Origin: Spirochaetaceae bacterium
GTDB taxonomy: Bacteria; Spirochaetota; Spirochaetia; Treponematales; Breznakiellaceae
Direction of reading: 5' to 3'
Length of the DNA: 10,722 bases
NCBI GenBank assembly: GCA_031267475.1
Contig: JAIRZA010000086.1
Span: 1 to 10,722 of the forward strand
Numbering within the stretch: the first letter of the stretch is position 1; the number at the start of each line of letters is the position of its first letter. This document shows positions 6,461 to 10,722 of this stretch, piece by piece. The notes under the pieces were generated by a model. It was not told the DNA's origin and made no database searches. It saw only the letters and a list, made by a program, of their open reading frames with translations. The position numbers were made by a program, and so were the translations under genes.

Positions 6461-6889
6461 ATGAAAACTATTTTTGTAAAACCAGCGGACGTTACGCGGA
6501 AGTGGTTCCTTATTGACGCCGAAGGAAAGGCGCTAGGACGATTAGCGTCTAAAGCAGCCGCAATTGTTCGTGGAAAAGAAAAGGCGGTGTTTGCGCCGCA
6601 TCATGAACTCGGCGATTATGTCGTGCTTATAAATGTTGGTAAAATCACAGTAAGCGGACGGAAATACGACGAAAAGCTATATCACCACCACACAGGTTTT
6701 CCGGGCGGCCTTAAAACTCAAACGTACAAGCAACTTTCTAACCGGCGGCCTACCGCGCCAGTAGAAGCCGCCATTCGCGGGATGCTGCCCAAAGGCCCCT
6801 TGGGCAGAAAAATATTTAATAACGTAAAAATCTACGCTGGCAGCGAACATCCGCACGCCGCGCAGAATCCCGAAAAGATTGATTTTTAA
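6461..6889 (+). CDS. rplM: 50S ribosomal protein L13
   Basis: L13 is an early-assembling large-subunit protein that binds 23S rRNA. The 142-residue product from ATG 6461 has the same length as E. coli L13 and begins MKTIFVKPADV...KWFLIDAEGKALGRLAS, the canonical family start. An upstream in-frame ATG at 6443 would add only MAIYPS, which is not typical, so I choose 6461. Further hallmarks are GDYVVLINVGKI, HHTGFPGGLK, the RGMLPKGPLGRK motif, VKIYAGSEHPHAAQNP and a short C-terminus. No clear Shine-Dalgarno precedes either ATG. It heads the plus-strand group and is followed after 38 nt by rpsI, the standard bacterial pairing. Confidence 0.97.
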   Translation: MKTIFVKPADVTRKWFLIDAEGKALGRLASKAAAIVRGKEKAVFAPHHELGDYVVLINVGKITVSGRKYDEKLYHHHTGFPGGLKTQTYKQLSNRRPTAPVEAAIRGMLPKGPLGRKIFNNVKIYAGSEHPHAAQNPEKIDF

Positions 6890-6910
6890 CTGGTTTACAG
6901 CCGGTTTTTT
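6888..6910 (+). terminator. weak terminator-like hairpin between rplM and rpsI
   Basis: AACTGG (6888-6893, overlapping the rplM stop) can pair with CCGGTT (6901-6906), including one G-T pair, around a seven-base loop, and six T follow from 6905. The stem is short, so at most it would partially terminate and set the L13:S9 ratio. It could also be chance. Confidence 0.3.
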
Positions 6911-6927
6911 GTCTAAAGAGGTATGTT

Positions 6928-7320
6928 GTGATTAGAAATCTTGGTATTGGAACTGGCAGACGAAAAACTTCCGTCGCCCGTGTTTATGTACGCGATGGCA
7001 GCGGCAAAGTTACCATCAACGGCAAACTGTTGAACGAGTATTTTACACAAGGCGAACACGCAAACATCGTACGCTCGCCGCTAATGGTAATTGCCGGCGA
7101 AAGTAAATTCGATGTACTCATCAACGTGTACGGCGGCGGCACAAACGGCCAGGCCGGAGCTTGCCGGCACGGACTCTCTCGCGCTTTGTGTCAGGTTGAC
7201 GAGGATAACTATTCCAGCCTGCGGAGAAACGGGTTCTTAACCCGCGACAGCCGCATGGTTGAGCGCAAAAAATACGGTCAAGCCGGAGCCCGCAGACGCT
7301 TTCAATTTTCAAAACGCTGA
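6928..7320 (+). CDS. rpsI: 30S ribosomal protein S9
   Basis: S9 sits in the 30S head, with its basic C-terminal tail reaching the P-site tRNA. The product has 130 residues, the normal size. It carries the GTGRRKTSVARVYVRDGSGKVTING opening, an LxVYGGGTNGQAGACRHGLSRAL central motif, and FLTRDSRMVERKKYGQAGARRRFQFSKR at the end; the terminal SKR is the family hallmark. In the tail, YGQAGARRR replaces the more common GRKKARR, still basic. The start is GTG at 6928, six bases after AAAGAGG (6915-6921). An ATG at 6923 is out of frame. It forms an operon with rplM, and recX follows after 108 nt. Confidence 0.97.
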   Translation: MIRNLGIGTGRRKTSVARVYVRDGSGKVTINGKLLNEYFTQGEHANIVRSPLMVIAGESKFDVLINVYGGGTNGQAGACRHGLSRALCQVDEDNYSSLRRNGFLTRDSRMVERKKYGQAGARRRFQFSKR

Positions 7321-7374
7321 ACAAGACAGGCTAACGCTTGTTTTCGTTCAAACGGACGGATGAGACCCGTTCAA

Positions 7375-7391
7375 GCCGGCGTACCGCCGGC
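7375..7391 (+). repeat. GC-rich hairpin in the rpsI-recX gap
   Basis: GCCGGCG (7375-7381) and CGCCGGC (7385-7391) form a perfect 7-bp GC stem with a three-base loop. No T run follows, so it is not an intrinsic terminator. It could mark an RNA-processing or Rho-linked site separating the abundant ribosomal-protein mRNA from recX. The rest of the 108-nt gap has only a weaker AACGG/CCGTT pairing (7351-7355 with 7367-7371). Confidence 0.5.
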
Positions 7392-7428
7392 GCGTACATT
7401 CATTCGACCGGACGACATAGGCTGATTA

Positions 7429-7947
7429 ATGGCTTGGCGGACAAATGTTAATTCAGTTAGGCGGGAAAAGCAGGAAAAGCGAGAAAAAAAGACTGCGGAC
7501 AAGCAAGAAGCATTGCAAGACGCTTTACACCTTGTCGCCCGCGCTGAACAGTTTAGCGCGGGACTTTTGTTAAAACTTCAAAAAAAAGGCCATAGCAAAA
7601 CTGATTCTACAGCGGCCGTTGAAAAGCTGACCGAAATAGGAATGTTGGACGACAACCGCTACGCCCGCCTTTGGCTTGAGGCGCGAATGAAACGCCGTTC
7701 AGAGTCCCCGCGGGAACTGTCGCGCGCCCTCTGCGGAAAAGGCATACGGCGCTCCATTGCGGCGGCGGCGCTAAAAAGCATCTTGTCTGACGAAGACGAA
7801 GAGCCTGTGCCAAGCTGTGAACTAGCGCTTTTGCGCCGCTTTATGGCGAAAAATGGCCTTAACGAATTAACCAGCGTTAATCTACGGGAAAGACTACGTT
7901 TCGAAGGCTTTACCCCTGAAATTTTGGACTATTTAGTTGATGAATAA
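7429..7947 (+). CDS. recX: regulatory protein RecX
   Basis: RecX binds RecA filaments and limits RecA recombinase and coprotease activity. The 172-residue protein has a very basic, charged lead (Arg/Lys/Glu-rich, residues 10-30), then the RecX three-helix repeats. The first contains ARAEQFSAGLLLKLQKKGH. The signature LTEIGMLDDNRYARLWLEARMKRRSESPRELSRALCGKGI follows (about residues 63-102), then a less conserved third repeat ending GFTPEILDYLVDE. Residues typical of the family (GhLDD.RYA, R...S, L..KGI) are in place. The ATG has only a weak AGG seven bases ahead, and an in-frame TAG at 7418-7420 rules out a longer form. No recA is adjacent; the link to rpsI is, as I recall, a treponemal arrangement. 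Confidence 0.9.
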   Translation: MAWRTNVNSVRREKQEKREKKTADKQEALQDALHLVARAEQFSAGLLLKLQKKGHSKTDSTAAVEKLTEIGMLDDNRYARLWLEARMKRRSESPRELSRALCGKGIRRSIAAAALKSILSDEDEEPVPSCELALLRRFMAKNGLNELTSVNLRERLRFEGFTPEILDYLVDE

Positions 7948-7970
7948 CTTTATTTGCAAGGAAAAAGGCG

Positions 7971-8255
7971 ATGGAACTCGCCGCTTTTGACGCAATTGTT
8001 TATGGGCGCGTTCAGGGCGTAGGCTTTCGCTACTATGCGCGCGCCGAGGCCGCGCGTTTTGGCGTTTCCGGCTGGATTCGCAATAATCAGGGCGGAGAAG
8101 TAGAAGTCCGCGCGGAAGGCAGCCCTGAAAATCTAAAACAGTTCCTTTCATGGATGCATAAAGGCCCGCCGTCCGCCAAAGTTGATTCGGTGGATGTCCA
8201 TTGGCGCGAGCCCTGCGGAACATATAAAGGCTTTGTGGTGGATTATGGATTATGA
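7971..8255 (+). CDS. acyP: acylphosphatase
   Basis: Small cytoplasmic enzyme that hydrolyses acyl phosphates to a carboxylate and phosphate. The 94 residues match the family in length. The phosphate-binding loop is YGRVQGVGFRYYA with catalytic arginine R20. The GVSGWIRNNQGGEVEVRAEG segment carries catalytic asparagine N38. The conserved FLSWMHKGPPSAKVDSVDV and the C-terminal YKGFVVDYG complete the fold. It begins 23 nt after recX, with AAGGA (7958-7962) and AAGG (7965-7968) as possible ribosome-binding sites, and ends three bases before the next gene. It is probably cotranscribed with both neighbours, though no functional connection is evident. Confidence 0.95.
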   Translation: MELAAFDAIVYGRVQGVGFRYYARAEAARFGVSGWIRNNQGGEVEVRAEGSPENLKQFLSWMHKGPPSAKVDSVDVHWREPCGTYKGFVVDYGL

Positions 8256-8258
8256 CTT

Positions 8259-9107
8259 ATGAAAAATAAGCCGCCGCTCGTCATATTCTTTTTTTTGTTT
8301 AATTTACAGTTTGCCGCTTCACTAGATTTTACCGTACAGGGCGGAGTGGATTATTCATCATATCCGCAGGATGACAAAAATTACATGAACACCACATTCA
8401 CGCCGGAATTTTTACCCATAGCGCAAGCCGCGCTTAAAGGCGATTTCGCAGGTATGTATAACTACAACGTAAGCTTTGGCAACGACCCAATCTGGCGCAA
8501 CATGGCCGGCGGCGACATAGGCTATTATTTTGGAAACGTCGATATAGGACTAGGATTTTTTACCGGCGTCAGCGATTTTACATTTGAATACATCGATGTT
8601 GGTTTTTCAGGACGGGCGGGAGTCGAATTTCCGGGCGTATTTCTGGTAAACGCCGGATTTGCGTCCAGTTTGAATAAAGGCACAGGCATAGCCGGAAGCG
8701 CCTCGCGGCAGGCCTTCAACGCCCAAGCCGGTTTTTGGCTTCCTAATATTTTCATCATTACTAACTTCCAGATGAAAAATTACATTGAGCAGACAGAAAC
8801 TTCAACAGTCGATACAAGCAGCGTAAGATACAGCGGCTCCATGGAGCTTTTTTCAAAAAATACACCATACCGCATACGCTTTTCGTTTGGCTGGCAGACA
8901 TTAAGCCGCGTAGTAGATGAATCCGGCGTCTTGGGAGAAGCGAATTACAATGCTTTTCTGGCGGGATTTCGTTTTTATTCCCAGTCAAGCAGCACTTTCG
9001 CGTGGTTTATCGAAGGCGAAGCGCTTTCTGACATCAACAACGCTAAAACAATAGCGGTATTTTATAACGCCTCCATAGGCCTTATTTTTTCGTATCCCGA
9101 AAGGTAA
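8259..9107 (+). CDS. exported protein, probable outer-membrane beta-barrel; family not recognised
   Basis: The 282-residue product starts with a signal peptide: MKNK, a hydrophobic stretch (about residues 7-20, rich in Phe/Leu) and a likely cleavage near AAS/LDF (about 20-22). The mature part has no further hydrophobic helix. It is dominated by alternating aromatic/polar segments (for example GYYFGNVDIGLGFF, DFTFEYIDVGFSG, YRIRFSFGW, NAFLAGFRFYS, NASIGLIFSY), typical of amphipathic beta strands, and finishes with an aromatic-rich strand close to the C-terminus, as outer-membrane barrels do. No lipobox cysteine is seen. I cannot assign a family; treponemes have many lineage-specific barrels of this kind. 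It begins three bases after acyP without a strong Shine-Dalgarno, suggesting coupled translation. Confidence 0.75.
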   Translation: MKNKPPLVIFFFLFNLQFAASLDFTVQGGVDYSSYPQDDKNYMNTTFTPEFLPIAQAALKGDFAGMYNYNVSFGNDPIWRNMAGGDIGYYFGNVDIGLGFFTGVSDFTFEYIDVGFSGRAGVEFPGVFLVNAGFASSLNKGTGIAGSASRQAFNAQAGFWLPNIFIITNFQMKNYIEQTETSTVDTSSVRYSGSMELFSKNTPYRIRFSFGWQTLSRVVDESGVLGEANYNAFLAGFRFYSQSSSTFAWFIEGEALSDINNAKTIAVFYNASIGLIFSYPER

Positions 9108-9171
9108 GTCAATTCCATCCGGCGGACGAATAGCCAAGCAAATTGACCGCCGCGCCGTGAATCAACCTGAA

Positions 9172-9882
9172 TCAATAAGGACTTTCTTTCCGTAAAAATT
9201 TACGCAGAATCTGCTTTTCCCGCGCCGTGAGCGCCGCGAATTCAAGCGTCAAACTCTCTTCATTGCGAATTATACGGCAGACAGGGGCGAGTATCGCGCT
9301 GCCGGCACGAAGCGAACAGCCGGGCAACTCCGTCATAAGCGCTAAATTTCTGGTCAAACGAGACTGTTCCGGCATAAAAACCACCCCGTCTTGTGATATT
9401 TTTATCACCTTTCCGGTAATAAGCGCCCCCGTTAAAGGATTAGTTATTATCATAGCCATATCTTTTGAATTTTTAGGCCTAACGGCAAGATGATTAACCC
9501 ACTCAACAGCCGAAATATGAGGCCGAAGCGTCTCGCGCAAGCAGTCTAACGAGCGCTTGTCCAAATGCGCCTCGTTTAACAAGCAATCCACATTCAAAAG
9601 TTTAGCTTTCCTGCGCTCTTTATCAGAGAAAAGCGGACCGTACAGCACAGTCGCCGCGCAGACTTCGGGAGGACGCTCGTTGCGGATAAACGAGATAAGC
9701 GTCTTCCAATGACGCGGAAAATCAGCCGCGCTGACAATGAGCCCGTCCGGTGATATTTCATCAATGTTGTCCATCGCTTTAAGAACGTGTTGATAATGAA
9801 CTATCTCCGCGCCCAGATCTTTCACATAGTCCGCTATCTGTCTGTATGTTTCAGACGCGCCAAGCACCAGCAATAACTTCAT
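9172..9882 (-). CDS. pseudo-receiver plus PilZ-like domain protein
   Basis: The 236-residue protein has two parts. Residues 1 to about 115 resemble a response-regulator receiver: a hydrophobic first strand MKLLLVLGAS, then PDGLIVSAADFP (45-56) where a receiver has its phospho-acceptor strand. The acidic pair after strand 1 is missing, the acceptor position is S51 and no KP motif is visible, so phosphorylation is unlikely. Residues about 130-232 resemble PilZ, the c-di-GMP-binding fold: GKVIKISQDGVVF (157-169) corresponds to the (D/N)-x-S-x-x-G strand, but with Lys at the D/N position, and no RxxxR motif precedes it. The end, LTAREKQILRKFLRK, fits the PilZ C-terminal helix. Binding of c-di-GMP is therefore doubtful. 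It starts 15 nt after the upstream gene with a G-rich, imperfect Shine-Dalgarno, so both are probably cotranscribed. Domain calls are by eye. Confidence 0.6.
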   Translation of the reverse strand: MKLLLVLGASETYRQIADYVKDLGAEIVHYQHVLKAMDNIDEISPDGLIVSAADFPRHWKTLISFIRNERPPEVCAATVLYGPLFSDKERRKAKLLNVDCLLNEAHLDKRSLDCLRETLRPHISAVEWVNHLAVRPKNSKDMAMIITNPLTGALITGKVIKISQDGVVFMPEQSRLTRNLALMTELPGCSLRAGSAILAPVCRIIRNEESLTLEFAALTAREKQILRKFLRKESPY

Positions 9883-9897
9883 TCAAAAACCCCGCCG

Positions 9898-10722
9898 CTA
9901 TTCTGTACCAAGATTTTGGACTAAATAATCGACTATCGTCCAAACATCTCCGGAACGGCGCAGATAATAAGTATACCGTTTACGCTCTGTGTAGTTTCCA
10001 ATCTTAAATTTTTCCAGCACACTAACAGTACCCTCGTCTTCGTTGTACGTGGTTCGCTCTATCGTAAATTCGTAAGGTATAGCGCTTATATCACCGTCTA
10101 TAATTTGACTGCTTAAATCCCCCCGGTATTTAGCCAGCATCCGCCGCCGCCCTTCCTCCGATTCGGCGCGCCACATACGCCCGCGCGCCGCGTCCCTAAG
10201 AAGCATCTGCTCAAGATCGATATATAAAAAGAATTTCTCCCACTGGGATTTTTGGCGGCTGTTCAGCGTCCACTCGACAACCTCGTCCGGCGGTAGATGC
10301 TCCCTTATGTAAACCGCCTGCGTTTCTTCGTCTAATGCGACAGGCACTCCGCCGGAATCCAGTATGGCGGGGGCGTGTATATGCAGATTCAAGCGGTTAG
10401 ACTCAACCGCTTGTTGACCGGCGCTTTCGTTTCTAGGCGGAAGCCCGCTTAACGATACAAAAAACGAACCGTCGGTATTATTTGACGCGACCGGCTTTAA
10501 GAGCTCAGGATAGAATTTAGCTTGCACGATATAGGAGCCCGGTTTGTCCACGAGCCGCCAGTTGCGTATATTTTCGGTAAAAGAAAACGATTCGCCGGGT
10601 GCAAGACTTAACTCGCGAAAAAAAACTTGCTGCTGCCCGACACGCTTTCTTGTTAAAACATCGGCGGCTTCAAGCAGGCGGTTAGCCAGCGTCCGGACAT
10701 CAAAATCAAGAGAAAAGGCTCT
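9898..10722 (-). CDS. 3' part of an unrecognised, probably envelope-associated protein (5' end outside window)
   Basis: The frame is open from its TAG at 9898 to the right edge, giving 274 residues without the N-terminus. An internal GTG at 10551 is not a likely start, because coding continues upstream through 57 sensible codons. The first visible third, with ELSLAPGESFSF and KPGSYIVQAKFYPEL, looks like an Ig-like beta-sandwich of the kind seen in exported proteins. The last third (about 100 residues ending GDVWTIVDYLVQNLGTE, with YRGDLSSQIIDG and EKFKIGNYTERKRYTYYL) suggests an NTF2-like cone fold, in which a final 'W.IVDY' strand is typical. Both readings are inference from pattern, not firm family assignments. 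It is upstream of, and probably in one operon with, the pseudo-receiver/PilZ-like gene. Confidence 0.65.
   Translation of the reverse strand, partial: RAFSLDFDVRTLANRLLEAADVLTRKRVGQQQVFFRELSLAPGESFSFTENIRNWRLVDKPGSYIVQAKFYPELLKPVASNNTDGSFFVSLSGLPPRNESAGQQAVESNRLNLHIHAPAILDSGGVPVALDEETQAVYIREHLPPDEVVEWTLNSRQKSQWEKFFLYIDLEQMLLRDAARGRMWRAESEEGRRRMLAKYRGDLSSQIIDGDISAIPYEFTIERTTYNEDEGTVSVLEKFKIGNYTERKRYTYYLRRSGDVWTIVDYLVQNLGTE

Noticed and set aside
7121..7324. Minus-strand frame opposite rpsI, and similar short antisense frames opposite recX, acyP and the barrel gene
   Set aside because: Each is fully antisense to a well-supported gene and shows no independent coding evidence.
9108..9152. Inverted repeats GTCAATT/AATTGAC and CGGCGG/CCGCCG in the convergent gap as a bidirectional terminator
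   Set aside because: Loops are 21-26 nt, the stems compete with each other, and no T tract follows on either strand.

Overview
The window looks like a chromosomal piece of a spirochete, most probably a treponeme. Reasons: a RimP-NusA-IF2 block; an rplM-rpsI pair followed directly by recX, an order I associate with Treponema; and proteins with the feel of treponemal envelope and signalling proteins. Base composition is roughly balanced, higher in GC than host-associated oral treponemes. I would lean towards the termite-gut or free-living treponeme lineages, but this is inference without a database search. There are no insertion sequences, CRISPR arrays, tRNAs, rRNAs or phage genes. This is mainly core genome with lineage-specific decoration.

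Layout. Positions 1-22 hold what may be the first codons of a minus-strand gene that leaves the window. Then come, all on the minus strand, tag (3-methyladenine DNA glycosylase I), a 34-bp perfect palindrome, and the rimP-nusA-infB operon read from 6031 down to 774. nusA and infB follow closely: rimP and nusA share one base (TGATG), and infB starts 15 nt after nusA. The usual next genes (rbfA, truB) are absent, and the palindrome and tag sit there instead. Positions 6032-6460 form a divergent intergenic region of about 430 nt. It carries a promoter-like sequence for rimP, a strong intrinsic-terminator hairpin directly in front of the rimP ribosome-binding site, and a TTGACA element for the plus-strand gene set.

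The plus-strand group is rplM, rpsI, recX, acyP (acylphosphatase) and a signal-peptide-bearing probable outer-membrane beta-barrel protein. A convergent 64-nt junction separates it from two minus-strand genes: a pseudo-receiver/PilZ-like protein, and upstream of it the 3' part of an unrecognised envelope-type protein that runs off the right edge.

Functionally, the two central groups make translation and transcription machinery: ribosome maturation, transcription termination/antitermination, initiation, and ribosomal proteins L13 and S9. The most interesting points are: a likely attenuator in the rimP-nusA-infB leader, where NusA could regulate its own synthesis; a C-terminal zinc ribbon on NusA; a very large Pro/Ala plus Gly/Asn/Tyr low-complexity N-terminus on IF2; possible leaderless starts for tag and rplM; and a receiver-like domain lacking its phosphorylation residues joined to a degenerate PilZ-like domain.
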